A stretch of DNA of 64,000 bases from positions 62,001 to 126,000 of the forward strand of contig NZ_QEXM01000037.1 in the NCBI RefSeq assembly GCF_004127445.1, given 5' to 3'. Origin of the DNA: Streptomyces alfalfae. GTDB taxonomy: Bacteria; Actinomycetota; Actinomycetes; Streptomycetales; Streptomycetaceae. The notes beneath the pieces are model-generated. The model worked only from the letters and a program-made list of their open reading frames with translations. It made no database searches and was not told where the DNA came from. The translations under genes and the position numbers were made by a program. Below, piece by piece: positions 8,300 to 17,549 of the stretch (its first letter is position 1; each line of letters begins with the position of its first letter).

Positions 8300-8713
8300 A
8301 TGGCGCAGAGCACGGGGCTGGGTTGGCTGCTGGACGACCTGACGCAGCGGATGGAGCACGTTCGCCATGCGCTGGTGCTGTCCAACGACGGGCTGGTCAC
8401 CGGTGCCAGTTCGGACCTGCGGCGCGAGGACGCGGAACACCTGGCGGCGGTCTCGTCGGGGTTGCACAGCCTCGCCAAGGGGTCGGGGCGCCACTTTCAC
8501 GCGGGCAACGTCCGCCAGACGATGATCGAGTTCGATGACGCAGTCCTCTTCGTCACCGCGGCGGGCGACGGCAGTTGTCTGTGCGTCCTGAGCGCGGCGG
8601 AGGCTGACATCGGCCAGGTCGCCTATGAGATGACGCTGCTCGTGAATCGCGTCGGAGAGCACTTGGCCGTAGGGGCACGGCAGCCTGAGCGAGCGCCCGT
8701 CGTGGACCTCTGA
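8300..8713 (+). CDS. Roadblock/LC7 domain protein (CvnB-like)
   Basis: A 137-residue roadblock/LC7 protein (MAQSTGLGWLLDDLTQRMEH) with the family's LVLSNDGLVTGASSDL start of the beta-sheet and MIEFDDAVLFVTAAGDGSCL core. The ATG at 8300 has a GGGGAGA ribosome-binding site. In conservons this domain (CvnB) binds and regulates the partner GTPase CvnD. Here no intact cvnA, cvnC or cvnD accompanies it, and the cvnC-cvnD remnant lies upstream rather than downstream, so it is an orphan. It either acts with a conservon elsewhere or is itself a relic that still has an open frame. Confidence 0.85.
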   Translation: MAQSTGLGWLLDDLTQRMEHVRHALVLSNDGLVTGASSDLRREDAEHLAAVSSGLHSLAKGSGRHFHAGNVRQTMIEFDDAVLFVTAAGDGSCLCVLSAAEADIGQVAYEMTLLVNRVGEHLAVGARQPERAPVVDL

Positions 8714-8717
8714 CCAG

Positions 8718-8739
8718 TCCTGACGCTGCCCTGTCAGGA
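8718..8739. terminator. Terminator hairpin after the roadblock gene
   Basis: Arms TCCTGAC and GTCAGGA are perfectly complementary with an 8-base loop, and start five bases after the roadblock stop codon. Confidence 0.55.
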
Positions 8740-8822
8740 GTTATCCACAGGCTCAGCGAAGGTCGTGGCAACCGGGCTACGGTCTTTCCCGAGAGCAAAA
8801 CGTCTCACGGGGGAGAACGAAC

Positions 8823-9275
8823 ATGACGGACGTCATGACCACACAGCCGCCCACGGCGACAGCGGCTCCGCCCTCCGTCGCACTGAGTGGTGCGGCGAAA
8901 GAGCTGGGCCTGAAACGCGGCGAGTTCGATCTCGCCGTATCGCTCGGACGCATCCGCGTCATCGGCGGCCCACAGGGAACACAGCGCCGTGTCACCCGTG
9001 CGGAGATCGACCGTGTACGTGACAGCGAGAGCTATCCCGGCGCGCTGCACGCCAGCCTTCAGCTCGGCCTCTCCCAGGCCCGCTCGGAACGCCCGGCGCC
9101 CCGGCCCCCAGGTCCACCGGCAACAGCTCTAGCCGCTCCAGTCGCAGTAGTCGACTCGGCTTCGGCTCGCGCGGAGCCCGAGCACCGGAGGGACGACGCG
9201 ATCGGCGTGTCGGAACACGAGTCGCGCGGCCTGATGAGGAAGTGGTTGCGCCGTAGGCAGGTGCAGAGCGAGTGA
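8823..9275 (+). CDS. DUF6397-like protein, apparently internally shortened
   Basis: A 150-residue protein with ATG at 8823 behind a GGGGGAG ribosome-binding site. The N-terminal part (AAKELGLKRGEFDLAVSLGR then VTRAEIDRVRDSESYPGAL) resembles the helix-turn-helix-like start of Streptomyces DUF6397 proteins. The tail (LQLGLSQARSERPAPRPPGP, ending LMRKWLRRRQVQSE) resembles their C-terminus. From memory these proteins are usually well over 250 residues, so the central portion appears missing, with the two ends fused in frame around residue 78. Function of the family is unknown; DNA binding is a guess from the N-terminus. Confidence 0.6.
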   Translation: MTDVMTTQPPTATAAPPSVALSGAAKELGLKRGEFDLAVSLGRIRVIGGPQGTQRRVTRAEIDRVRDSESYPGALHASLQLGLSQARSERPAPRPPGPPATALAAPVAVVDSASARAEPEHRRDDAIGVSEHESRGLMRKWLRRRQVQSE

Positions 9276-9338
9276 CGCGCGCGACGACGTGCAACGCCAG
9301 GGCCATATGTAAAGGCCGCTGATGCCGGTCCAGTGACG

Positions 9339-10208
9339 TCACGCGTGGGGGCGGAACAAGCCTTCCTGCACCACTGATACGAGGAGCCGGCCCTCGGTGT
9401 CGTAGATACGGCCGCGGGCGAGGCCGCGGCCCCCCGTCGCGATGGGGGACTCCTGGTCGTACAAGAACCACTCATCGGCGCGGAACGGGTGGTGGAACCA
9501 CATGGCGTGGTCGAGCGACGCCATGTCGAAGCCACGGGGTCCCCAGAGCGGTTCGACCGGGATGCGTACGGCGTCGAGCAGCGTCATGTCGCTCGCGTAG
9601 GTGAGCGCGCAGGTGTGCACGAGCGGGTCGTCACCCAGCGGGCCGACGGCGCGCATCCACACCGCGCTGCGCGGTTCGGCGTCCTTGACCTCCTCGGTGG
9701 ACCAACGCAGCCGGTCCACGTAACGGATGTCGAAGGGCTGGCGTCTGGCCATGCGCTCCAGCTGCTCGGGGAGCGCGCCCAAGTGCTCCTTGATCTCCTC
9801 GGCCACGGTCGGCAGCGACTCCGGGTCAGGAGCGGAGATACGCGGCGGCAGCTGATGTTCGAAAGCACCCTGTTCGGGCTTGTGGAAGGAGGCGGTGAGG
9901 TTGAAGATCGTGCGGCCCTGCTGGACGGCGGTGACGCGACGCGTCGTGAAGGAGCGCCCGTCCCTGACCCGCTCGACCTGGTACACGATGGGCACGCCCG
10001 GACGGCCGGGGCGCAGGAAGTACGCGTGCAGTGAGTGCACGGGGCGGTCGCCCTCCGTGGTGCGGCCCGCCGCTACCAGGGCCTGCCCGGCGACCTGCCC
10101 GCCGAACACACGCTGCAGGGACTCCTCGGGGCTGCGGCCCCGGAAGATGTTGACCTCGATCTGCTCCAGATCCAGCAGGTCGACCAGCCGTTCGGCGGGG
10201 TTGCTCAT
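9339..10208 (-). CDS. tesB: Acyl-CoA thioesterase II
   Basis: A 289-residue double hot-dog thioesterase that hydrolyses acyl-CoA to free acid and CoA. The N-terminal hot dog contains RVFGGQVAGQALVAAGRT and HSLHAYFLRPG. The C-terminal hot dog contains TYASDMTLLDAV, the substrate-facing SLDHAMWFHHPFRADEWFLY and the terminal SVVQEGLFRP, with aspartate and glutamine positions like those of E. coli TesB. Length matches the family. It lies 46 bases downstream of the helicase gene on the same strand, so it is probably co-transcribed. Confidence 0.93.
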   Translation of the reverse strand: MSNPAERLVDLLDLEQIEVNIFRGRSPEESLQRVFGGQVAGQALVAAGRTTEGDRPVHSLHAYFLRPGRPGVPIVYQVERVRDGRSFTTRRVTAVQQGRTIFNLTASFHKPEQGAFEHQLPPRISAPDPESLPTVAEEIKEHLGALPEQLERMARRQPFDIRYVDRLRWSTEEVKDAEPRSAVWMRAVGPLGDDPLVHTCALTYASDMTLLDAVRIPVEPLWGPRGFDMASLDHAMWFHHPFRADEWFLYDQESPIATGGRGLARGRIYDTEGRLLVSVVQEGLFRPHA

Positions 10209-10254
10209 GACGCTTCTTCGACTCCTGTCGGGGACACACGATTACTGGCGGACT

Positions 10255-12768
10255 TCAGAGCTGGCCGACGTCCGTGACCCGCACGACGGCGCGGCCCTCC
10301 TCGTCGGATGCCGCGAGATCGACCTCCGCGCTGATGCCCCAGTCATGATCGCCGTTCGGGTCGGCGAACGTCTGGCGGACGCGCCACAGACCATGCTCCG
10401 GGTCCTGTTCGATGGAGAGCAGCTTGGGGCCGCGCGCGTCGGGTCCGGTCCCGAGATCTTCGTACTCGTCCCAGTACTTGTCCATGGCCTCGCCCCAGGC
10501 GTCCGCGTCCCAACCGGACTCGGCGTCCAGCTCGCCCAGCTCCTCGACATGGTCGAGGGCGGCCAGCTCGACCCTGCGGAACAGCGCGTTGCGCACCAGG
10601 ACGCGGAAGGCGCGGGCGTTGGCCGTGACCGGCTTGACCTGGTCGGCCCGCTCCTGGGCCTCCTCGGCCGTCATGACCTCGGGATTGGCCAGCTGCTCCC
10701 ACTCGTCGAGGAGGCTGGAGTCGACCTGGCGGACCATCTCGCCGAGCCAGGCGATCAGGTCCTCCAGGTCCTCCGACTTCAGGTCGTCCGGGATGGTGTG
10801 CTCAAGAGCCTTGTACGCACTGGCCAGGTAGCGCAGCACGATGCCTTCGGTGCGGGCGAGTTCGTAGAAGGAGGTGAACTCGGTGAAGGACAGCGCCCGC
10901 TCGTACATGTCACGGATGACGGACTTCGGGGACAGCGGGTGGTCGCCGACCCACGGGTGACTCGTCCGGTAGGTGTTGTAGGCGTGGTAGAGGAGCTCCT
11001 CCAGCGGCTTGGGGTAGGTGATGTCCTGGAGCCGCTCCATCCGCTCCTCGTACTCGACACCGTCCGCCTTCATCAACGCCACCGCTTCGCCGCGCGCCTT
11101 GTTCTGCTGGGCCGCGAGGATCTGACGGGGGTCGTCAAGGGTGGATTCGACCACCGAGACCATGTCGAGGGCGTAAGAGGGGGAGTCCGGGTCGAGGACC
11201 TCGAAGGCCGCGAGGGCGAAGGTCGACAGGGGCTGGTTGAGCGCGAAGTCCTGCTGCAGGTCGACGGTCAGGCGCACGACGCGGCCCGTGGCGTCCGGCT
11301 CGTCGAGCTTCTCCACGACACCGCCGGCCAGGAGCGAGCGGTAGATCGCGATGGCGCGGCGGATGTGCCGCAGCTGCGCCTTGCGCGGCTCGTGATTGTC
11401 TTCCAGCAGGTGACGCATCGCCTTGAAGGCGTTGCCCGGGCGGGCGATCACGGACAGCAGCATGGTGTGCGTGACGCGGAAGCGGGAGGTCAGCGGCTCC
11501 GGCTCGGAGGCGATGAGCTTCTCGAAGGTGTTCTCGGTCCAGCCGACGAAGCCATCCGGCGCCTTCTTGCGGACCACCTTGCGGCGCTTCTTCGCGTCGT
11601 CACCCGCCTTCGCGAGCGCCTTCTCGTTCTCGATGACGTGCTCGGGCGCCTGCGCGACCACGAAGCCCGCGGTGTCGAAGCCCGCGCGTCCGGCCCGGCC
11701 GGCGATCTGATGGAATTCCCGCGCACGCAGAGTGCGGACCCGGCTGCCGTCGTACTTGGTCAGCGCGGTGAAGAGGACGGTGCGGATCGGGACGTTGACG
11801 CCGACGCCGAGAGTGTCCGTACCGCAGATGACCTTCAGAAGACCGGCCTGGGCGAGCTTCTCCACCAGGCGGCGGTACTTGGGCAGCATGCCGGCGTGGT
11901 GCACGCCGATGCCATGGCGCACGTAGCGCGAGAGGTTGCGGCCGAACTTGGTGGTGAAGCGGAAGCTGCCGATCAGGTCGGCGATCTTGTCCTTCTCCTC
12001 ACGTGTGCACATGTTGATGCTCATCAGCGACTGGGCGCGCTCGACGGCCTGTGCCTGTGTGAAGTGCACGATGTAGACCGGAGCCTGCTTGGTCTCCAGA
12101 AGTTCGGTGAGCGTCTCGGTGATCGGCGTCAGCCGGTACTCGTACGACAGCGGCACGGGGCGCGTCGCGGAGCGGACGACCGAGGTGGGGCGGCCGGTGC
12201 GGCGCGTGAGGTCCTTCTCGAACATGCTGACGTCGCCGAGCGTCGCCGACATGAGGATGAACTGTGCCTGCGGCAGTTCGAGCAGCGGGATCTGCCATGC
12301 CCATCCGCGGTCCGGCTCGGCGTAGAAGTGGAACTCGTCCATCACGACCTGGCCGATGTCGGCGTCCTTGCCGTCCCGCAGGGCGATCGAGGCGAGGACC
12401 TCGGCCGTGCAGCAGATGACGGGGGCGTCGGCGTTGACGGACGCGTCACCCGTGAGCATGCCGACGTTCTCGGTGCCGAAGAGCTTGCACAGGTCGAAGA
12501 ACTTCTCCGACACCAGTGCCTTGATGGGGGCCGTGTAGAAGGTGACCTTGTCCTGGGCGAGGGCGGTGAAGTGTGCGCCGGCCGCCACCAGGCTCTTGCC
12601 GGAGCCCGTGGGAGTGGACAAGATCACGTTCGCTCCGGAGACCACCTCGATCAGCGCCTCCTCCTGGGCCGGGTAGAGAGTGATCCCCTGTTCCTCGGCC
12701 CACGTGGAGAAGGCTTCGAAGAGGGCATCGGGGTCGGCATCCGGCGGCAGCTGATCGATAAGGGTCAC
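10255..12768 (-). CDS. Ski2-like DEAD/DEAH RNA helicase with DUF3516
   Basis: An 837-residue superfamily 2 helicase. I start it at the GTG at 12768 (protein VTLIDQLPPDADPD) with GGAAGG upstream; the longer open frame has non-coding composition. Motifs in order: Walker A STPTGSGKS (about 51-59), motif Ia TAPIKALVSEKF, DEFH box (144-147), SATL (174-177), and the motif VI region IAGRAGRAGFDT. The long C-terminal half with few motifs fits the DUF3516 extension of actinobacterial Ski2-like helicases. These presumably remodel RNA or RNA-protein complexes, but the precise function is unknown. tesB follows. Confidence 0.9.
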   Translation of the reverse strand: MTLIDQLPPDADPDALFEAFSTWAEEQGITLYPAQEEALIEVVSGANVILSTPTGSGKSLVAAGAHFTALAQDKVTFYTAPIKALVSEKFFDLCKLFGTENVGMLTGDASVNADAPVICCTAEVLASIALRDGKDADIGQVVMDEFHFYAEPDRGWAWQIPLLELPQAQFILMSATLGDVSMFEKDLTRRTGRPTSVVRSATRPVPLSYEYRLTPITETLTELLETKQAPVYIVHFTQAQAVERAQSLMSINMCTREEKDKIADLIGSFRFTTKFGRNLSRYVRHGIGVHHAGMLPKYRRLVEKLAQAGLLKVICGTDTLGVGVNVPIRTVLFTALTKYDGSRVRTLRAREFHQIAGRAGRAGFDTAGFVVAQAPEHVIENEKALAKAGDDAKKRRKVVRKKAPDGFVGWTENTFEKLIASEPEPLTSRFRVTHTMLLSVIARPGNAFKAMRHLLEDNHEPRKAQLRHIRRAIAIYRSLLAGGVVEKLDEPDATGRVVRLTVDLQQDFALNQPLSTFALAAFEVLDPDSPSYALDMVSVVESTLDDPRQILAAQQNKARGEAVALMKADGVEYEERMERLQDITYPKPLEELLYHAYNTYRTSHPWVGDHPLSPKSVIRDMYERALSFTEFTSFYELARTEGIVLRYLASAYKALEHTIPDDLKSEDLEDLIAWLGEMVRQVDSSLLDEWEQLANPEVMTAEEAQERADQVKPVTANARAFRVLVRNALFRRVELAALDHVEELGELDAESGWDADAWGEAMDKYWDEYEDLGTGPDARGPKLLSIEQDPEHGLWRVRQTFADPNGDHDWGISAEVDLAASDEEGRAVVRVTDVGQL

Positions 12769-12889
12769 ACCCCCATCTTGCCTTCCTTCCGACCGGATCA
12801 GGGAACCGGCGGTCTCTCGAAAGATCACGAACGCTACGCTGTGTCGCCAACGGGGCATCAGCACATGGGGAATGAGGCGGGCTGCAGCA

Positions 12890-13684
12890 ATGATGGGACC
12901 GGCACACTCACTGTCGGGAGCGGCGGCCTGGCTCGGGGTCGGCGCGGCCGCCGCGGCCGCGGGGCGCATGATGCCCTGGCCGGTCCTTCTCGTGGGGGCG
13001 CTCATCTGTGCCGGGGCGGCCCTCGCGCCCGACCTCGATCACAAGTCCGCGACCATTTCGCGGTCTTTTGGACCCGTCTCGCGCGGTCTGTGCGAAATTG
13101 TCGACAAGCTCTCCTATGCCGTCTACAAAGCGACACGGAAGGCCGGCGACCCGCGTCGTTCCGGTGGCCACCGCACGCTCACCCACACCTGGCTGTGGGC
13201 GGTGCTCATAGGCGCCGGCGCCTCAGCCCTGGCGATCTTCGGCGGGCGCTGGGCGGTGCTCGCGATCCTCTTCGTCCACATGGTGCTCGCCATCGAAGGC
13301 TTGCTGTGGCGGGCGGCGCGCGGGTCGAGCAGCGATGTGCTGGTGTGGCTGCTCGCCGCCACGAGCGCCTGGATCCTCGCCGGCGTCCTCGACAAACCGG
13401 GCAACGGCTCGGACTGGTTCTTCACCGCGCCCGGCCAGGAGTACCTGTGGCTCGGCCTGCCGATCGTGCTCGGTGCGCTGGTGCACGACATCGGGGACGC
13501 ACTGACGATCTCCGGATGCCCGATCCTGTGGCCCATTCCCATAGGCCGGAAGCGCTGGTATCCGATCGGGCCGCCGAAAGCACTGCGCTTCCGGGCCGGC
13601 AGCTGGATCGAGCTGAAGGTGCTGATGCCGGTGTTCATGCTGCTCGGCGGAGTGGGCGGCGCAGCCGCGCTCAACTTCATCTGA
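12890..13684 (+). CDS. Membrane metal-dependent hydrolase, YdjM-like
   Basis: A 264-residue polytopic protein of the YdjM/LexA-binding inner-membrane-associated hydrolase family. Conserved metal-ligand candidates are visible in LAPDLDHKSAT, the GHRTLTHTW segment and HDIGDALTISGCPILWP. At least four hydrophobic segments surround them. The gene starts at one of two adjacent ATGs (12890 or 12893) behind GAGGCGGG. It is divergent from the helicase. The substrate is unknown; a phospholipase-like role has been suggested for distant relatives. Confidence 0.8.
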   Translation: MMGPAHSLSGAAAWLGVGAAAAAAGRMMPWPVLLVGALICAGAALAPDLDHKSATISRSFGPVSRGLCEIVDKLSYAVYKATRKAGDPRRSGGHRTLTHTWLWAVLIGAGASALAIFGGRWAVLAILFVHMVLAIEGLLWRAARGSSSDVLVWLLAATSAWILAGVLDKPGNGSDWFFTAPGQEYLWLGLPIVLGALVHDIGDALTISGCPILWPIPIGRKRWYPIGPPKALRFRAGSWIELKVLMPVFMLLGGVGGAAALNFI

Positions 13685-13728
13685 GGCCGAGCGGCCTACG
13701 CCGCCACGGCGGCCGGCCGAACCGAGGG

Positions 13729-15564
13729 TCAGCCGCCGGGCTGGCTCTCACCCTCGCCGGGAGGCGGCTGGGCCTCGGAGGCGACGGGTTGGTCGCCGTG
13801 CCAGGAGTGCCAGAGGGCGGCGTACGCTCCGCCGGCCCTCACGAGGTCGTCGTGGCTGCCGAGCTCCGTGACGCGGCCGTTCTCCATCACCGCGACGCGG
13901 TCCGCGTCGTGAGCGGTCTGCAGGCGGTGAGCGATGGCGATGACGGTTCGGCCGCTCAGGACGGCCGCCAGAGCCCGCTCCGTGTGCCGGGCACTGGCCG
14001 GGTCCAGGAGCGCCGTGGCCTCGTCGAGTATCACCGTGTGCGGGTCGGCGAGCACGACACGGGCCAAAGCGAGCTGCTGGGCCTGCGCGCCATCCAGCTG
14101 ATGGCTGCCGGAGCCGAGCTCGGTGTCGAGGCCGTCCGGCAGGTCCGTGGTCCACTCGGCGCCGACCGCGGTGAGAGCGGCGTGCAGCTCGGCGTCCGTG
14201 GCGGACTCCGACGCGATCAGCAGATTGTCCCGGACAGTGCCATGGAACACATGGTGCTCCTGAGTGACGAGGACGACCTGACGGCGCAGCCGGTCGGAGG
14301 GCAGAGCCGCGATCGGGACCCCACCGACGGACACCGAACCCTGGGCAGGTGTGTCGATGCCTGCCAGGAGCCGGCTCAGAGTGGTCTTTCCGGCGCCGGA
14401 AGGGCCGACGACGGCGAGACGTTCGCCGGGACGGACGGACAGGTCGACGCCTCGGAGGACGTCGGGGCCTCCGGTGTAGGAGAACCGCACGCCCTCGGCG
14501 TCGATGCGGTCGTTCTCGGGAGCGAGGGTGCTGGGAGACGTCGGTTCCACAGGGGTGGCGGCCAGACCCTCTACCCTGGCGAAGGAAGCACCACTGCTCT
14601 GCAACTCCTCGACGCGTTGCAGAATCGTGTCCAGCGGCTGCGAGAGCTGGCGGAGGTAGAGCGCCGAGGCGACGACCGCGCCGAGGCTCACCGTGCCGTG
14701 GGCGTGCAGGGCACCGCCGATCAGCAGCATGCCGACGACCGGGATCACGTACGAGATGTCGACGGCGGGGAAGAGGACGCTCCGCAGGTACAGAGTGCGC
14801 TCATGAGCGGCGACGCAGCGCTCGATCTCCCTCTCGCTGTCGGCGATGCGCCGCTCCCGCAGGCCGAAGGCTTCGATGGTGCGGGCTCCGGACGCGGTGG
14901 CGGCGAGCACCTCGGCCAGCGCGGAGTGCGCTTCACCCTGGGCGAGGTAGGCGGAGCGCGCACGCCGCAGGTACCAGCGGGTGGCGAACCAGATTCCCGT
15001 GAGGCCGAGCATCCCGCAGACACCGAGCAGCGGATCGAGCAGAAGCACCGCACCGATGATGAAGAGTGCCTGCACGGCCGCGACGAAGACATCGGGTCCG
15101 GTGTCCCGCAGCGTCTGACCGGTGGTCGCGATGTCGGACGTACCGCGTGCCGTCAGGTCACCCGCGCCGGCGCGCTCGACGACCGAGGAGGGCAGGGCGA
15201 GCGCGCGGTCGACGAACTGTTCGCGGATGCGGGCGAGGGTGCGCTCGCCGAAGCGATGGCCGAGGTAGCGGGCGTGGCGCGCCAGGAGGAGCTGGGCGAC
15301 GGCGCCGATGAGGATGCCGAGGGCGAGGCGATCCACGGCGGCGACGCTCCCACCGTCCTTCACCGTGTTCACGATGCGCCCCAGGAGCCACGGGCCGACG
15401 AGGCCCGCAGCCGCGGCCAGCGCGTTGAGGAAGAGCATGGCGGCGAAGGCCCCGGCGTCCTGCCGGATCAACCGCAGGGCGGCGCGGTGGACCTGGCGGG
15501 GGTCGGCGACGGGCAGATGGTTGACGGCGGCTTCGGGCGCGTTGCCGCTGCGGGGCGGCGTCAT
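13729..15564 (-). CDS. ABC exporter half-transporter, catalytic-site subunit, pair 1
   Basis: A 611-residue half-transporter with six predicted membrane helices in the first 300 residues and a C-terminal nucleotide-binding domain. Walker A (GPSGAGKTT, about 385), Q-loop (TQEHHVF), Walker B (VILDEATALLD) and the switch histidine (AHRLQTAHD) are intact. The signature motif is degenerate: LDGAQAQQ in place of LSGGQ, at about 488. Its start overlaps the stop of the upstream partner as ATGA, so the two are translationally coupled. Paired with that partner, it would contribute the working ATP-binding face. The exported substrate is unknown. Confidence 0.9.
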   Translation of the reverse strand: MTPPRSGNAPEAAVNHLPVADPRQVHRAALRLIRQDAGAFAAMLFLNALAAAAGLVGPWLLGRIVNTVKDGGSVAAVDRLALGILIGAVAQLLLARHARYLGHRFGERTLARIREQFVDRALALPSSVVERAGAGDLTARGTSDIATTGQTLRDTGPDVFVAAVQALFIIGAVLLLDPLLGVCGMLGLTGIWFATRWYLRRARSAYLAQGEAHSALAEVLAATASGARTIEAFGLRERRIADSEREIERCVAAHERTLYLRSVLFPAVDISYVIPVVGMLLIGGALHAHGTVSLGAVVASALYLRQLSQPLDTILQRVEELQSSGASFARVEGLAATPVEPTSPSTLAPENDRIDAEGVRFSYTGGPDVLRGVDLSVRPGERLAVVGPSGAGKTTLSRLLAGIDTPAQGSVSVGGVPIAALPSDRLRRQVVLVTQEHHVFHGTVRDNLLIASESATDAELHAALTAVGAEWTTDLPDGLDTELGSGSHQLDGAQAQQLALARVVLADPHTVILDEATALLDPASARHTERALAAVLSGRTVIAIAHRLQTAHDADRVAVMENGRVTELGSHDDLVRAGGAYAALWHSWHGDQPVASEAQPPPGEGESQPGG

Positions 15565-17549
15565 CGGAGGGTCCCGTGAGTCGGCTCGGGGGAGCAGGGG
15601 CGGGAGTTCTCGCGGTCGTCTGGTCGGCCTTGCTCCGCATCAGCCGCCGTTGCGGCCTCCTTCTCGGCAACGTCCGTCGTCGGGTGCATGTCCGTGCCGG
15701 TGCTCCCCCTCATCTCCGTGGCCTCCGTGACGTCCGTGGCCCCGGCCGTCGTGGCCTCTTCGGTGTCGCGCGACACAAGGCGGCGGTAGTCGGGATGGCG
15801 CGCCAAGAGGCCGGCGTGGCTGCCCACAGCGGAGACGCGGCCGTCGACCAGGTGGTAGACGACGTCTGCCTGGTCGAGGACGAGGGGAGAGGTGGTGGTG
15901 ACGAGCGTCGTGCGCTCGGCACGGGCTGCGCGGAGACCGGCAGCCATCTTGGCCTCGGTGTGGGCGTCGACGGCCGATGTGGGTTCGACCGCCAGCAGCA
16001 CCTCGGGGTCGGCCAGCAGGGCCCGGGCCAGGCGGACGCGTTGCCGTTGACCGCCGGAGAGGTTGTGACCGTGGGCGTCGAGACGGGCATCGAAGCCGTC
16101 CGGGAGGCCGAGCACGATGTCACGGGCCGCAGCCGCTTCGACTGCATGGGTGAGGGCGTCCTCGTCCGGGGCCAGACGACCGGAGAGCGCCGCGCGCAGC
16201 GTCCCGGCGAACAAGGCGGCTTCATTGTCGGCGACGAGAATGCGCGCGCGGACCTGCTCCAGGGGGACGGCGTCCAGGCGGACCGCTCCCCAGGTGACCG
16301 AGCCAAGGGTGAATCGGCCGAGGCGATCGACGACCTCCGTGGCCTCCGACGTACGAGTACTCGCGAGCGCGGTGAGGATGCCGGGTTCCACCTTCACTCC
16401 CGAGAGGTGGTCGTGGAGGACGGCCGGCGCCTCGGGAGCGCCGACCGTGGCCTCGCGGACGCCGAGGGCGTGTTCGCCGACACCGGGGGCTTCGCCCGAC
16501 GCGCCGAGCGCCACGGTCCCGCTCTTCCCGCCGCTCGTGGGCACCGCCGACCACGTCTCCGGCGCGAGGTTCAGGAAGTCCACGACCCGGCGGGCCGAGA
16601 CCAGACCACGGCTGATGTCGTAGCCGCTCTCGAGGAAGGACGACACCGGGACCACGAGGACGGCGACGTAACCGTAGACGGCGACCAGTTCGCCCACGGT
16701 GATGGCGCCCTGGGCCGCCATGCGGGCGGCGAGCCAGGTCACGGCGGCCAGGAACACGCTGGGCAGGCCGATCCCGAAGGCCTGGATCCAGCTCATGGAC
16801 GAGCCGACCCGGTGGCCCTCGTCCCTCAGCTCTCGAGACCCCGCACGGTAGCGGGCCGCGAAGACCTGCTTGCCGCCCAGACCGTTGAGGACCCGCAGCC
16901 CGGCGGCCAGGTCGCCGAGCACGCCGGCCAGTGCGCCCTGCCGTTCCCGGTACGCGGTCTCCGCCCCCTGAAGTCTGCTGAGGAACGGCCCGACGAACAG
17001 CGCCAGCAGAGGCACTCCGAGCAGGACCACGATGGCCAGCAGTACGGAGAACGACAGGAGCAGGGCGGCGACGACGGCGTAGGCGATCACCGCGCCCACC
17101 CCGGGCCCGGTGACGGTGAGGGTCGAGCCGATGACGCCCACGTCGGAGTGGCCGATGGTGACGACCTCGCCCGCCGAGACACGCCGGGGGAGGGCCGCGC
17201 CGAGTCGGGTGGCGTGGTCCATCACGACACGCACGGTCCGGAAGTAGGCGTCCAACCGGATGCGGGTCATCGTGCGGTGCCGCATGATTCCGAGCCAGGC
17301 GTCGAGGATGCCGACGATGAAGAGGGCGGCGGTCCAACCGATCAGTGCGCCCTCGTCGCCGGGGCGCAGCCCGTCATCGATGGCACGCGAAAGGACGTAC
17401 GGGGGAAGCGTCAGACCGACCATCCACGCGCTGCCGAGCACAGCGCCGAGAGCGACCCGCTTGGGCTGGCTGACGACCAGCCACCAGAGGTAGCGGGCGG
17501 GCCCGCGTCGGTCCGGGACGCCGGGGCCCGTGGTCGATGCAGTGGCCAT
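15561..17549 (-). CDS. ABC exporter half-transporter, degenerate Walker subunit, pair 1
   Basis: A 662-residue half-transporter with N-terminal membrane domain and C-terminal ATPase domain. The signature LSGGQRQRVRLAR (about 496) is perfect. The Walker A position reads TALASTRTSEATEV with no GxxGxGKT, Walker B reads LLAVEPTSAVD with valine in place of the aspartate, and the switch histidine region reads TTTSPLVLD. This subunit therefore probably cannot hydrolyse ATP itself but supplies the signature to the partner's site. A linker of about 50 residues precedes the ATPase domain, and a hydrophilic tail of about 65 residues follows it. Start is the ATG at 17549 with AGGG upstream. Confidence 0.9.
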   Translation of the reverse strand: MATASTTGPGVPDRRGPARYLWWLVVSQPKRVALGAVLGSAWMVGLTLPPYVLSRAIDDGLRPGDEGALIGWTAALFIVGILDAWLGIMRHRTMTRIRLDAYFRTVRVVMDHATRLGAALPRRVSAGEVVTIGHSDVGVIGSTLTVTGPGVGAVIAYAVVAALLLSFSVLLAIVVLLGVPLLALFVGPFLSRLQGAETAYRERQGALAGVLGDLAAGLRVLNGLGGKQVFAARYRAGSRELRDEGHRVGSSMSWIQAFGIGLPSVFLAAVTWLAARMAAQGAITVGELVAVYGYVAVLVVPVSSFLESGYDISRGLVSARRVVDFLNLAPETWSAVPTSGGKSGTVALGASGEAPGVGEHALGVREATVGAPEAPAVLHDHLSGVKVEPGILTALASTRTSEATEVVDRLGRFTLGSVTWGAVRLDAVPLEQVRARILVADNEAALFAGTLRAALSGRLAPDEDALTHAVEAAAARDIVLGLPDGFDARLDAHGHNLSGGQRQRVRLARALLADPEVLLAVEPTSAVDAHTEAKMAAGLRAARAERTTLVTTTSPLVLDQADVVYHLVDGRVSAVGSHAGLLARHPDYRRLVSRDTEEATTAGATDVTEATEMRGSTGTDMHPTTDVAEKEAATAADAEQGRPDDRENSRPCSPEPTHGTLR

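Noticed and set aside
9333..9342. GTGACGTCAC palindrome as an operator
   Set aside because: It overlaps the tesB stop codon at the 3' end of a gene and has no companion site.
13700..13713. GCCGCC-AC-GGCGGC inverted repeat as a terminator
   Set aside because: The two-base loop is too short for a stable hairpin, and such GC dyads are frequent by chance.
9880..15579. An 1899-residue plus-strand open frame
   Set aside because: It runs antisense to tesB, the DUF3516 helicase and an ABC subunit, all with clear motifs. It is a GC-bias shadow.
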